Shown here: positions 33,126-42,358 of the stretch, one piece after another | Layout of the letters: each line of letters starts with the position of its first letter | Numbering within the stretch: the first letter of the stretch is position 1 | From: Nibrella viscosa | GTDB lineage: Bacteria; Bacteroidota; Bacteroidia; Cytophagales; Spirosomataceae | Reading direction: 5' to 3' | Length of the DNA: 64,000 nucleotides | NCBI RefSeq assembly: GCF_039541875.1 | Contig: NZ_BAABHB010000003.1 | Location: forward strand, 1-64,000 | Program-made: the position numbers and the translations under genes | Notes under the pieces: model-generated | The model's database searches: none | The model's input: the letters and a program-made list of their open reading frames with translations, nothing else | What the model was told of the DNA's origin: nothing

Positions 33126-35738
33126 TTATCTGAACTGCTGACCAATCGTAAAGTGGAACTGACCGGTGTTCTTCTTTTGCACGCCCGGAATTTCGTCGAA
33201 ACCCCAGCCGTAATCGATGCCGATCAGACCAAAGGCGGGCATGAAAATTCGGGCACCCATACCGGCCGACCGCTTGATGTCGAACGGGTTATACTGCCGG
33301 TAGCTGCCCCAGTTGTTACCCCCTTCCAGGAAGCCCAGCACAAAGATGGTTGCCGAGGGATTGAGCGATACCGGATAACGCAGTTCCATCACGTATTTGT
33401 TGTACACAACCCCACCCTGACTGCGCTGGTTGAAATCAACTACCCGGTTGTTATCTGCCGTGTACACGCTGCGATCCTGATAGCCGCGCAAACCGATGAT
33501 GTCCTGTGCCAGGGCAAACGTACCCTGACCGGCCAGACCGGACCCACCCAGCACGAAACGCTCGAACGGACCAATTTCGGTACGGGCATTGTAGCTGCCC
33601 AGGAAGCCCATATGAGCGCGGGCGTTCAGCACCAGCTTGCCGAATACAGTCTGAAACCAGCTCGCGTCGAACATCCATTTATGGTATTCCACCCACTTGA
33701 AGCGATCTTCGGCCGCCGGCTTATAGTCCTTTGGCCGGAATACCGAATAGGGGGGCGTTAGTGAGGTACTCAGCGAGAACGACGAACCGCCCCGCGGGAA
33801 CTGCGGGTTATCGATGCTGTTGCGGGCCAGCGTGGTATTGAACGTGAAGTTGTTGGAAATACCATCCCGGTAGCCGTTAAAAAACAGATCGAGATTGGTC
33901 AGGTTATACCGCTGATAGCTGATGGAGTTGCTCAGGGTAAAATAATCGTCGGGTACTTTCAACTGCCGGCCCAGTCCCAGCGTAAAGGCGGTATTAGTAT
34001 ATGAACCAATTGGCTGTAGCCCCCGGATAGAACGGGTAAACAGGTCTAACTGGTTAAACGATCTGAACACCGTATGGCTCCAGCTCAACGAGAACGCGTT
34101 AGGCTTGCGGCCACCCAGCCAGGGTTCGGTAAACGTTGCCGAGTAGGTCTGGAACTGCCGGCCATTGGCCTGGAATCGGATGGCCAATCGCTGCCCGTCG
34201 CCGGCCGGCAGAGGCCGCCAGGCGTTCAGGTTGGTAATATTTTTGGCCGAGAAATTGTTGAACGAAAGTCCCAGTGTACCCACAAAGCCGATGAAACCAC
34301 CCCAGCCACCGGATAGCTCGATCTGGTCGTTGGGTTTTTCTTCGACAGTGTATTCAATATCAACTGTACCGTCGGGCTGCGGTACTGGGTTGATACCGAT
34401 CTTTTCCGGGTCAAAGTACCCCAGCGTGGCTAATTCGCGCTGCGTCCGGATAATGTTGGTTTTAGAAAACTTCTGCCCCGGCAGGGTCCGGATCTGGCGC
34501 ATCACCACATGATCGCTGGTTTTGGTGTTGCCGTTCAGGATAACCCGGTTAATAGTGGCCTGCTTGCCTTCAAAAATCCGGATTTCCAGATCGATGGAGT
34601 CGCCTTCGATGGTCTTCTCAATGGGCGTTGCGCTGTAATACAGGTAACCGTCGTCCATATACACCGAACTCAGATCCTGCCCCGGATTACCGTTCATGCG
34701 CTTCTCCAGGTCTTCCGGGTTATACACATCTCCTTTTTTGACACCCAGAATCTCGCGCAGGCGATCGTCGGTGTAGAGATAATTGCCTTCGAATGTAACG
34801 TTGCGGTAGTAATACTTCTGCCCTTCATCAATCTGCATCCGGATGTTGATCGAGCGGTCGTTGTGGGCAAACACCGTATCGTCTTCGATCACAGCGTCGC
34901 GGTAGCCCAGTTTGTTATAATACTCGATCAGCTTCTGCTTATCTTCTTCGTACTTTTTGGGGATAAACTTGGAAGGCGTAAAAAGCCGGCCGAAACGTTG
35001 TTCTTTCGTGCTTTTCATCTTCATCCGTATCTTGCTTTCGGGCACTTCCTCGCGGCCCACAAATTCAATATTATTAATCTTTACCTTCTGCCCTTTATCG
35101 ACCAGAACGCGCATGGTGGCGTTGTTCCGGCTGCTGTCGGGAATGGTGGTGATCTTGACTTTGGTGTTCAGAAAGCCTTTATCGACAAAATATTTCTTAA
35201 CCGCCAACTGGGTGTTTTTGATGATGGTGTTGGTGATAATCTTCCCGATGTTGATTTTCACCTTGTCTTTGAGCGCGTCCTGCTCGCCTTTGCGAATACC
35301 GGCATAGGTGATGCGGTATAGCCGTGGCCGCTCCTGCACTTTCACGTTCAGATAAATGTCGCTGCCGTCTACTTTGGTCACCAGCAGTTCTACATCGTCG
35401 AGCAGGCCCGACTCCATCAGTTTGCGGATGGCCGAGCCGTCGGCCTCACCGGGGAGCCGCACCTTATCGCCTATTTTCAGGCCCGTCAGCGACACCAGCG
35501 AGTTGGGGTCGAGGTAGCGGGTGCCTGTAACGGTCAGGCCGGCAATGGTGTATTCCTTGGGGTCGGCGTAGTTGGCAAACTCATTGACAGGGGCCGCCGG
35601 TGTTGTGGGGCGGCCAACACCTACCCGCACCTGAGCCCGAAGGCTGGTCGGCAGCAGAACGGCAACCAGCAGGCTGATCCGGACGGCTTTTTTTAACAAA
35701 GAAGTAGTAAGAACGTTTTTTAAATTAGATGTATCCAT
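33126..35738 (-). CDS. bamA: Outer membrane protein assembly factor BamA
   Basis: BamA is the core of the machine that inserts beta-barrel proteins into the outer membrane. The 870-residue protein has a signal peptide (ending SLRAQ) and an N-terminal region of tandem POTRA domains (about 60-450), with recurring patterns such as ITYAGIRKGEQDALKDKV and INRVILNGNTKTSDHVVMRQ. The C-terminal barrel contains FVLGGSGLAGQG (the conserved VRGF-type loop region), GGNNWGSYRQYNPFDIKRSAG and GIDYGWGFD. The end FHFTIGQQF has the terminal aromatic barrel signal. It lies between uppS and two ompH genes, the usual Bacteroidota order. Confidence 0.95.
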   Translation of the reverse strand: MDTSNLKNVLTTSLLKKAVRISLLVAVLLPTSLRAQVRVGVGRPTTPAAPVNEFANYADPKEYTIAGLTVTGTRYLDPNSLVSLTGLKIGDKVRLPGEADGSAIRKLMESGLLDDVELLVTKVDGSDIYLNVKVQERPRLYRITYAGIRKGEQDALKDKVKINIGKIITNTIIKNTQLAVKKYFVDKGFLNTKVKITTIPDSSRNNATMRVLVDKGQKVKINNIEFVGREEVPESKIRMKMKSTKEQRFGRLFTPSKFIPKKYEEDKQKLIEYYNKLGYRDAVIEDDTVFAHNDRSINIRMQIDEGQKYYYRNVTFEGNYLYTDDRLREILGVKKGDVYNPEDLEKRMNGNPGQDLSSVYMDDGYLYYSATPIEKTIEGDSIDLEIRIFEGKQATINRVILNGNTKTSDHVVMRQIRTLPGQKFSKTNIIRTQRELATLGYFDPEKIGINPVPQPDGTVDIEYTVEEKPNDQIELSGGWGGFIGFVGTLGLSFNNFSAKNITNLNAWRPLPAGDGQRLAIRFQANGRQFQTYSATFTEPWLGGRKPNAFSLSWSHTVFRSFNQLDLFTRSIRGLQPIGSYTNTAFTLGLGRQLKVPDDYFTLSNSISYQRYNLTNLDLFFNGYRDGISNNFTFNTTLARNSIDNPQFPRGGSSFSLSTSLTPPYSVFRPKDYKPAAEDRFKWVEYHKWMFDASWFQTVFGKLVLNARAHMGFLGSYNARTEIGPFERFVLGGSGLAGQGTFALAQDIIGLRGYQDRSVYTADNNRVVDFNQRSQGGVVYNKYVMELRYPVSLNPSATIFVLGFLEGGNNWGSYRQYNPFDIKRSAGMGARIFMPAFGLIGIDYGWGFDEIPGVQKKNTGQFHFTIGQQFR

Positions 35739-35851
35739 TCCAGTAAGTAAAAACGCTGCATAGTGCTGCGGGTGCCGTGAGGCTACTTATCTTTTTTTCA
35801 GTGCCTTATGCCGGACCAACTCCGGCTGCCGGCGGTCCGACAGCGGAATCG

Positions 35852-36589
35852 TTACCTGACCAGTTGCTCGCTTATTTTACCGAACCGACGCTCCCGTTTC
35901 TGGTACGAAATAATAGCCTCGTAGAGGTGTTCCCGCCGGAAATCCGGCCATAACACATCCGGAATATACAGTTCAGAATAGGCCAGTTGCCAGAGCAAAA
36001 AGTTGCTGATCCGCATCTCGCCACTGGTCCGGATCATCAGTTCGGGGTCCGGCATACCGCGCGTCGCCAGGTAATCGCCAAACATCGATTCGGTAATGTC
36101 GCTAACCTGCAAATTCCCATCCCGCACGTTGGCGGCAATGTGCCGCACCGCTTCCAGAATTTCCCAGCGGCCGCTATAGCTCAGGGCCAGCACCAGAATC
36201 AGCCCGGTATTGTTCTCGGTAGCCCGCATGGCTTCGGCCAATTCCCGCTGGCAATCTTTGGGCAGGCTTTCGGTGTTGCCGATGGTCGCCAGCCGCACGT
36301 TATTGTCCATCAGCGTTTTAATTTCGTCGCGTATGGTGTGTACCAGCAACTGCATCAAGGCGTCAACTTCCAGTTTTGGCCGGTTCCAGTTTTCGGTCGA
36401 AAACGCGTACAGGGTCAGGTACTTTACACCCAGTTCAGCACAGCCTTCGGTCACTTCGCGAACGGCCTTAATTGCGTTTCGATGCCCAAATACCCGGGCT
36501 GCTCCCTGCCGTTTCGCCCAGCGTCCGTTCCCGTCCATGATAACGGCTATGTGTTGAGGCAGATTGCTCCGGTCTATATGTTCTTTCAT
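35852..36589 (-). CDS. uppS: Isoprenyl transferase, undecaprenyl diphosphate synthase
   Basis: UppS extends farnesyl diphosphate with eight isopentenyl units in cis to make the C55 lipid carrier for peptidoglycan and polysaccharide synthesis. The 245-residue protein has HIAVIMDGNGRWAKRQG (Asp19 binds Mg), GHRNAIKAVREV, YLTLYAFSTENWNRP, ALSYSGRWEI and the C-terminal DPELMIRTSGEMRISNFLLWQLAYSE with WPDF. All conserved blocks are present and the length is normal. It heads the run towards bamA. Confidence 0.96.
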   Translation of the reverse strand: MKEHIDRSNLPQHIAVIMDGNGRWAKRQGAARVFGHRNAIKAVREVTEGCAELGVKYLTLYAFSTENWNRPKLEVDALMQLLVHTIRDEIKTLMDNNVRLATIGNTESLPKDCQRELAEAMRATENNTGLILVLALSYSGRWEILEAVRHIAANVRDGNLQVSDITESMFGDYLATRGMPDPELMIRTSGEMRISNFLLWQLAYSELYIPDVLWPDFRREHLYEAIISYQKRERRFGKISEQLVR

Positions 36590-36630
36590 CCAGCCGAGGA
36601 GGTTTTAACAAATATTAACAGACTGTTTCA

Positions 36631-36745
36631 GTACGGGTCAGCCTCCGGCTGGCCCATCAGATCGCCGAAGCGGCCGTTAGGCTAAAAAGCCTTAGCCGGA
36701 TCTTAGCCGCTGTTGCGGCTGGCCCAGCCGGAGACTGACCCGTAC
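36631..36745. repeat. Large composite inverted repeat of about 115 bases
   Basis: The outer arms 36631-36655 and 36721-36745 are inverted copies of each other, complementary with only two or three mismatches. Between them lie further complementary blocks: AGGCT/AGCCT at about 36679-36693 with an AAAAA centre, and TTAGCCG/CGGCT around 36692-36720. The element could fold into a branched cruciform. It is not made of the T/G-rich words seen elsewhere, and could be a REP/MITE-like unit. Confidence 0.8.
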
Positions 36746-36895
36746 GATAACAGCCTGCGAAGTTACGCAAACGGCAGGCCGTTTCAAAACATACTAAATC
36801 AGTAGATAAGCGGTGCCGGAGCAAACCGGATAACCTGGGGGTTTAGACCGGGCGTTATTTTAAGGGCTATGCAAATGAATGCCAGTTTTTCGTTC

Positions 36896-36903
36896 TATGT
36901 TTG
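36896..36903 (+). promoter_or_regulatory. -7 box for the fasciclin gene
   Basis: TATGTTTG matches TAnnTTTG exactly, 28 bases before the ATG at 36932. No clear -33 TTTG is seen at correct spacing. Confidence 0.5.
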
Positions 36904-36931
36904 TCATAGTCCTATTTAACACACCTGTTAC

Positions 36932-37873
36932 ATGCTTTTATCCAGTACCCGCAGCCGCCAACTTTCTGTGCTGACGCTGCTGATGCTTTTGCTGACCGGC
37001 TGCCAGCCAACCGACAATGCACAGCCCAAAACCATTGCCGATATTATTCTGGAGAACAACGAGTTTACCCTGCTGCGGACAGCTATGCTGCATGGCGGTA
37101 TGGCCGACGCCCTGAAAGGAGCCAATCTGACCTTGTTTGCACCCAATGATGCGGCTTTCCGGGCATCGGGGCTGGCCGATCCGGCGGCTGTTACGGCCTT
37201 GCCGGCCGATTCGGTGCGCCGGCTGATTCAATACCATGTGCTGGGTGGCCGGATTATGTCGACCGACGTCAATCTGCCCGGCGGCACCAATCAGGGCGTA
37301 GTTACGGCCGGTGGTGCTACGGTCTTTCTGCTGAAAAACAACGACCAGCTTTTTCTGAATGGTGTAAAGATCAGCCAGGCCGACCGGGTAGCCGCCAACG
37401 GCACCCTACACGTTATCGACCGGGTGCTGAACCCCTCGTCCGGTAACCTGCTCACCACGGCTAAGGCCCGGGGGCTCAATTTGCTGGTGGCAGCCGCCTT
37501 ACGGGCCTCCTCCACCAACCCGGCGCTGCTGTCGGCCCTGACGGGTGCCGACGTGCAGATTACCCTGTTTGCTCCGTCGGATGCCGCTTTGCGGGCGGCC
37601 GGGTATACCGAATCCAGCATCAGCACTGCCAATCCGCAGACCCTGGCCGGCCTGCTCTCCTACCATGCCTTACCGGGGGTGTATTTCGCCAGTCAGTTCC
37701 CGTCCGGCCAACTCAATACGTTGCTCAGCAACAACCGGGTAACCGTGACTACGCTGACGAATGCCGTATTTGTCAGAGGCAACCGGAATCCAACGTCTAT
37801 TCCGGTCCGGACCGCCGATATCGTATCCAACAACGGGGTTATTCACATCATTGATCAGGTGTTGCTGCCTTAA
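36932..37873 (+). CDS. Lipoprotein with two fasciclin (FAS1) domains
   Basis: This 313-residue lipoprotein (lipobox LLTGC, Cys about 24) has FAS1 domain 1 (about 33-170: TLFAPNDAAFRAS, IQYHVLGGRIM, NGTLHVIDRVLNP) and FAS1 domain 2 (about 175-313: ITLFAPSDAALRAAGY, LLSYHALPGVYF, NNGVIHIIDQVLLP). FAS1 modules mediate adhesion and protein contact. Such lipoproteins are abundant in Cytophagales, but individual functions are unknown. A terminator follows. Confidence 0.93.
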   Translation: MLLSSTRSRQLSVLTLLMLLLTGCQPTDNAQPKTIADIILENNEFTLLRTAMLHGGMADALKGANLTLFAPNDAAFRASGLADPAAVTALPADSVRRLIQYHVLGGRIMSTDVNLPGGTNQGVVTAGGATVFLLKNNDQLFLNGVKISQADRVAANGTLHVIDRVLNPSSGNLLTTAKARGLNLLVAAALRASSTNPALLSALTGADVQITLFAPSDAALRAAGYTESSISTANPQTLAGLLSYHALPGVYFASQFPSGQLNTLLSNNRVTVTTLTNAVFVRGNRNPTSIPVRTADIVSNNGVIHIIDQVLLP

Positions 37874-37879
37874 TCCGTT

Positions 37880-37920
37880 CGCCTGCCATATTGCCGGAGG
37901 TAGCTCCTCAGGCGTTTTTT
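37880..37920 (+). terminator. Terminator after the fasciclin gene
   Basis: CGCCTG (37880-37885) pairs with CAGGCG (37909-37914), with an inner GGAG/CTCC pair, followed by TTTTTT. Confidence 0.75.
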
Positions 37921-37938
37921 AATTCATATAGTCAGCCT

Positions 37939-38307
37939 ATGATCGCCAAAATTCTACTTGCTTTGCTGGCGCTGGTGGTAGTTGCCGCCCTTGTTGCCCT
38001 CGTGATTGGCTACGCCATCTCCGGGCCAACGTACGGTCCCATGCGGCTGGCCCTGATTCCGATTGGCGCGTACCGGCCCCCGTGGTTTATGGCTCCGGTT
38101 CACTGCTCGCCCGCCGAAGCGGTGGAGATTCATAAAGATGTTTGTTCACAGCAGAGTGTAGCCATCCACTACGGCACCTTTCCGCTGGCCGATGAGGAAG
38201 AAATGGAGCCTGTTACCGATTTGCAGAAGGCACTACAGCAGCAGTCGATTCCGGCGGAAAAATTCCGGGCGCTGGCGGAAGGGAAAGGCTTTGTGTTAGA
38301 AAATTAA
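37939..38307 (+). pseudogene. Internally deleted NAPE-PLD-like metallo-beta-lactamase remnant
   Basis: This 122-residue frame joins an N-terminal membrane segment (MIAKILLALLALVVVAALVA, then IGYAISGPTYGP) directly to the C-terminal part of a NAPE-PLD-type MBL-fold hydrolase. That part reads MRLALIPIGAYRPPWFM, then VHCSPAEAVEIHKD, SVAIHYGTFPLADEEE and a family-like end. In full-length relatives about 200 residues carrying the HxHxDH zinc motif lie between these parts. Here none is present, so catalysis is impossible. The join is in frame with no stop, so a short membrane protein could still be made. The simplest reading is an internal in-frame deletion. I chose ATG 37939; the frame also opens at 37891. 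Confidence 0.72.
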
Positions 38308-38392
38308 GGTAATTTTAATCCGAATTGCAACGTTTTTGCCTTATTCGGAGTCTAGGTAGAAGTTGCCTACTATCCATTTACGTGTTGAATTC

Positions 38393-39265
38393 ATGGTACA
38401 AAAAATTAGTCCTCTTTGGAGTCTTGTGTTGCTGGCCGGTTTAGCCGCGTGTAAAAACAATTATGTCGATCCCGACCAGACAGCCGCCGAGCAAAACGAA
38501 ACGGCGATCAAAAACTACGTTGCCCAGAACAACCTGAACGCCCAGCGGTCTGGCTCAGGCTTATACTATGTCATTACCAAAACGAACCCGAACGGGCGCA
38601 AAGCCGCTATCGGCGACGAACTGGAGTTTTCCTATAAGCTGTTTACGCTGAGCAATGTCAAAGTCGACAGTTCGAAGAAAGACACGGCCGTTTACCTGCC
38701 CTTCGGTGTAAATGCCATGCTGCCGGGTCTGGAAGAAGGCTTTTCGCTGATGCGGGAAGGCGAAAACGCTACCCTGCTGATGCCGTCCTATCTGGCCTAC
38801 GGCAGCCGGTCTCAAACCCTGATTCCGGCCAACTCCGCCGTTCGGTTCGACGTGCAGCTACTGGGTGTCCGCACCGAGGAGCAGCAGATTGCCGATTACA
38901 TTACCCGCCGGAAACTGACGGTAACGGAGACCACCTCCAGCGGTGTACGCATTATTAAAACAACCGCCGTGCCCACGGGAGCGGCTCTGACAACCGGCCA
39001 GACCGTGAAGGTAAACTATGCCGGGCGGTTGCTGCGGGGAGCCACCGACTTCGACAAAGGGACCATTGATGTGACGCTGGGCCAGCGGCAGGTGGTAACG
39101 GGTTTTGAAGAAGGCATCAGCCGGTTACGGGTGGGCGAAAAGGCCACCATCATCTTCCCGTCGGCGCAGGGTTACGGCACCCAGGGGCGTTCCAGCAATG
39201 GGGTGTACGTCATTCCGCCCTATGCCCCGCTGGCATTTGACATAGAAATAGTGTCGGTGCGCTGA
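38393..39265 (+). CDS. Lipoprotein with two FKBP-type peptidyl-prolyl isomerase domains
   Basis: This 290-residue lipoprotein (lipobox LAAC) has two tandem FKBP domains. Domain 1 (about 60-165) has GDELEFSYKLF, LPGLEEGFSLMREGENATLLMPSYLAYG and NSAVRFDVQLLGV. Domain 2 (about 170-290) has GQTVKVNYAGRLL, VVTGFEEGISRLRVGEKATIIFPSAQGYG and APLAFDIEIVSV. Domain 2 keeps the family pattern better, while domain 1 lacks some active-site aromatics. It probably helps fold proteins at the periplasmic face. ATG 38393 begins the signal peptide. A terminator follows. Confidence 0.92.
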   Translation: MVQKISPLWSLVLLAGLAACKNNYVDPDQTAAEQNETAIKNYVAQNNLNAQRSGSGLYYVITKTNPNGRKAAIGDELEFSYKLFTLSNVKVDSSKKDTAVYLPFGVNAMLPGLEEGFSLMREGENATLLMPSYLAYGSRSQTLIPANSAVRFDVQLLGVRTEEQQIADYITRRKLTVTETTSSGVRIIKTTAVPTGAALTTGQTVKVNYAGRLLRGATDFDKGTIDVTLGQRQVVTGFEEGISRLRVGEKATIIFPSAQGYGTQGRSSNGVYVIPPYAPLAFDIEIVSVR

Positions 39266-39289
39266 TTGCCCCCTTACCGGCGAATAGGC

Positions 39290-39351
39290 AGCCCTCTGTT
39301 TTGTCCAGTCTCCGCTTCAACCGGTGCTGGCCAAGGCAGAGGGCTTTTTTA
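39290..39351 (+). terminator. Long-loop terminator after the FKBP lipoprotein gene
   Basis: AGCCCTCTG (39290-39298) pairs with CAGAGGGCT (39337-39345), followed by a T-tract. The 38-base loop is longer than usual. Confidence 0.7.
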
Positions 39352-39474
39352 GACCCGAGGCTGCAAAGATCGGGCAAAAACTCCTTCTTCACCTAAATGG
39401 TAAAACATTACCCCCAACGTAATGTGTTTAGCTATGTTAGTTTATAGTTTTAGTCGCTTTTCTTTTGTCAGTTT

Positions 39475-42276
39475 ATGTGTAACAAGTATTTCGTTTTCCG
39501 CTTTTCCAGCTTATTTACAATGTGGTTGCTTGCCGGTGCCGCCGTGTTGGCGCAGAGTGTTCGGGGCCGAGTTACCGACGTAACCACCGGAGCCAATCTG
39601 CCGGGCGTTTCTATTGTGGTCGTGGGCACCACTACCGGTACCACCACCAATGGCCAGGGTGAGTACACGCTGCGGCTGGACCCCGGTTCGTATACGCTAC
39701 GCGTAAGCTTTATAGGGTATCAGACAGAAACGGTTCCGGTTCAGGTAACCGCCGGTACAACGGCTACCGTCAACGTATCCCTGCGGGAGAGCCTGGCCAG
39801 TCTGAACGAGGTGGTTGTGGTGGGTTCCCGCTCGACGCAGTCCCGGACCAGTACCGAGACCGTAGCGCCGGTCGACGTGATCCAGTCCCGCGATTTACAG
39901 GCAACCGGCCAGGTCGACCTGACGCAGCAGATTAACTTTGTGGCACCTTCGTTCAATTCGTCGCGGCAGACCATCGCCGACGGTACTGACCACATCGACC
40001 CGGCCACCATCCGGGGGCTTGGGCCAGACCAGGTGCTGGTGTTGCTGAACGGTAAACGCCGGCATAACCAGGCCCTGATCAACATCAACGGCACCATTGG
40101 CCGGGGCTCCGTCGGTACCGACCTGAACGCCATCCCGGCAACCGCCATTGAGCGCATTGAGGTGTTGCGCGACGGAGCGGCCTCGCAGTACGGCTCCGAC
40201 GCCATTGCCGGCGTGATAAACCTGCGGCTGAAAGAGCGGCCCGGCACTACGGTGAACGCTCAGCTTGGACAGCAGTACGCCGGCGACGGCCGGGTGGCGC
40301 AGGTAGGGGTGAACCACGGTTTCAAAATCGGCAACGAAGGATTTCTTAGCCTCACCGGCGAATTCCGCCACCGGGGTGCCACTAATCGGGTCGGCGATTA
40401 TACCGGTCCCGTCTATGTGAACTGGAACGTTGGACGGGCAACTGGAGAAACCGATGCCGCTTATGTAGCTCGTCGGCGTACCTTATACGATCAGGACCAG
40501 GCGTTGATCCGGCAGAACAATTTCAATCTGTCCAACAATATGCAGATTGGTAACTCCCAGGTCGACAATATTGGTTTCTTTTTAAACTCCCGGATACCCA
40601 TCAGCGCAAAAGCCGGCTTTTACGCGAGTGGTGGTATCAACTACCGGAAAGGGAAAGCCGCCGGCTTTTACCGGTATCCCTTCCAGACGGCGCAGGTAAT
40701 TGCGCCTTTGTATCCGAATGGGTTCCTGCCCAATATTGAATCGACCATCAATGACCAGTCGCTGCTGGTGGGCGTCAATGGCGAGTCCAACGGCTGGCGG
40801 TGGGACATCAGCAACGTATTTGGCGGGAACTCCTTCCGCTTCGATGTGACTAACTCCAATAATGCCTCGCAGTTTGCCCAGGGGGCGAGTGCCCAGACCA
40901 GCTTTTATGCGGGTACGCTGAGTTTTTACCAGAATACGGCCGACGCCAGTGTTGCCAAAGATTTTGGGTCGCAGATCGGGCTGAAGTCCTTCAACGTCGC
41001 TTTCGGTGCTACGTACCGTTACGATATGTACAGGATTAAAGCAGGGGAAGAAGCCTCGTATCGCAATTTTGCTCCCGATGCCATCCCAAGCCGGATCGGA
41101 GGCTCTCAGGTATTTCCCGGTTATCAGCCGGCCAATGCGGTCAACGCCAACCGGAACGTAGCTGGAGCCTATGTAGATATTGAAACCGACATAAACGAAA
41201 ATCTGCTGCTGAATACGGCCGGGCGTTATGAGAATTATAGTGACTTCGGCGGTAATTTTGCCGGTAAGCTGGCGGCCCGCTACAAGTTTACCGATGCCTT
41301 CTCTGTTCGCGGTACCATCAGCAACGGTTTCCGGGCACCCTCACTGCACCAGCGGCACTTCAGCGCCGTAAGCACCGTTTTTGTGTCGACGGGTCAGTCC
41401 GTGGAGCCGCGCCAGACGGGTACCTTCCGGAATGACAGCCCGATTGCCCAGGCTTTTGGGGTGCCGTCACTGACCGCCGAACGGTCGGTGAACTATAGCG
41501 TGGGCATTACGTCCCGGCCGGTATCGAACATGAGCATTACCATTGATGCCTACCAGATCGACATCCGCGACCGGATCATCTACAGCAATCAGTTCTCCAG
41601 GGGTACGTCGGGTGCCGGTCTGATCGTGGCGAATATCCTCAACGGAGCCGGGCAGCAGGATGTCAATGCCGCCCAGTTCTTCTCCAATGCAGTAAATACC
41701 CGGACGCGGGGTATTGACGTGGTGATTGCCACCAGTCCGCGCCTGAACCGGGGAACGCTGGACCTGACCCTGGCGGCCAACGTCAACGAAACCCGCATTG
41801 TGGGTGCCATTCAGCGGCCGACCAACCTGCCGAGTGATGCAGTATTCGGGAACTTCCTGTTCAACCGGCAGGATAGTGCCCGGCTAACTTCGGCTCAGCC
41901 CCGGAGCAAGATTTCGCTCAACATGAACTACCGGCTGAATAAGTTCGGGGCCGTCCTGCGGTTTACCCGTTTCGGCGAAGTGCTGACATTAGATCCGGCC
42001 AATCCGCTGCTCGATGAGCGGTTCAGTCCCAAACTGGTAACGGACTTCAATGTCTCGTACCGCATTCTGCCGACGGTAAACCTGACGCTGGGAGCCAACA
42101 ATATTCTGGATGTGTACCCGGATAAGCTGTCAAAGAATCTGTACCCCACGCCGGAGCGGTTTGGGGCGGCCGTGCTGGATAACTCCTCCTTTGGGCGGTT
42201 TGTTTACAGCCGGGCGGCTACGCAGTTTGGCTTCAACGGCGGGTATTACTTCCTGAACGTGTCGGCCAGTTTCTAG
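39475..42276 (+). CDS. Large TonB-dependent receptor
   Basis: This 933-residue outer-membrane receptor has a signal peptide (ending AAVLAQ) and a CarboxypepD_reg-like domain (about 28-110: VRGRVTDVTTGANLPGVSIV). A TonB-box-like linker leads to the plug (GLGPDQVLVLLNGKRRHNQ, LNAIPATAIERIEVLRDGAA, YGSDAIAGVINLRLK), then a barrel with SNGFRAPSLHQRHFS and ending GGYYFLNVSASF. The plug and RAPS motifs resemble siderophore/vitamin-type receptors rather than SusC. No SusD or DUF4249 partner is adjacent, and the gene is flanked by terminators, so it stands alone. The substrate is unknown. Confidence 0.93.
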   Translation: MCNKYFVFRFSSLFTMWLLAGAAVLAQSVRGRVTDVTTGANLPGVSIVVVGTTTGTTTNGQGEYTLRLDPGSYTLRVSFIGYQTETVPVQVTAGTTATVNVSLRESLASLNEVVVVGSRSTQSRTSTETVAPVDVIQSRDLQATGQVDLTQQINFVAPSFNSSRQTIADGTDHIDPATIRGLGPDQVLVLLNGKRRHNQALININGTIGRGSVGTDLNAIPATAIERIEVLRDGAASQYGSDAIAGVINLRLKERPGTTVNAQLGQQYAGDGRVAQVGVNHGFKIGNEGFLSLTGEFRHRGATNRVGDYTGPVYVNWNVGRATGETDAAYVARRRTLYDQDQALIRQNNFNLSNNMQIGNSQVDNIGFFLNSRIPISAKAGFYASGGINYRKGKAAGFYRYPFQTAQVIAPLYPNGFLPNIESTINDQSLLVGVNGESNGWRWDISNVFGGNSFRFDVTNSNNASQFAQGASAQTSFYAGTLSFYQNTADASVAKDFGSQIGLKSFNVAFGATYRYDMYRIKAGEEASYRNFAPDAIPSRIGGSQVFPGYQPANAVNANRNVAGAYVDIETDINENLLLNTAGRYENYSDFGGNFAGKLAARYKFTDAFSVRGTISNGFRAPSLHQRHFSAVSTVFVSTGQSVEPRQTGTFRNDSPIAQAFGVPSLTAERSVNYSVGITSRPVSNMSITIDAYQIDIRDRIIYSNQFSRGTSGAGLIVANILNGAGQQDVNAAQFFSNAVNTRTRGIDVVIATSPRLNRGTLDLTLAANVNETRIVGAIQRPTNLPSDAVFGNFLFNRQDSARLTSAQPRSKISLNMNYRLNKFGAVLRFTRFGEVLTLDPANPLLDERFSPKLVTDFNVSYRILPTVNLTLGANNILDVYPDKLSKNLYPTPERFGAAVLDNSSFGRFVYSRAATQFGFNGGYYFLNVSASF

Positions 42277-42295
42277 CACACAACTTTCCTTAACG

Positions 42296-42330
42296 AAAAA
42301 GCCACGGTGGATTGCCTGCCGTGGCTTTTT
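42296..42330. terminator. Strong terminator after the large TonB receptor gene
   Basis: AAAAAGCCACGG (42296-42307) pairs perfectly with CCGTGGCTTTTT (42319-42330). Confidence 0.92.
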
Positions 42331-42358
42331 CGTGTCAATGTTTTAGCTTTACGTCATC

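Larger units (their letters stand above)
36590..36931. other. Divergent intergenic region with a large palindrome
   Basis: No gene is seen in these 342 bases between uppS (minus) and the fasciclin gene (plus). It holds the long inverted repeat at 36631-36745, a short perfect hairpin AAACGGC/GCCGTTT at 36769-36784, and a plus-strand -7 box at 36896-36903. Confidence 0.6.
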
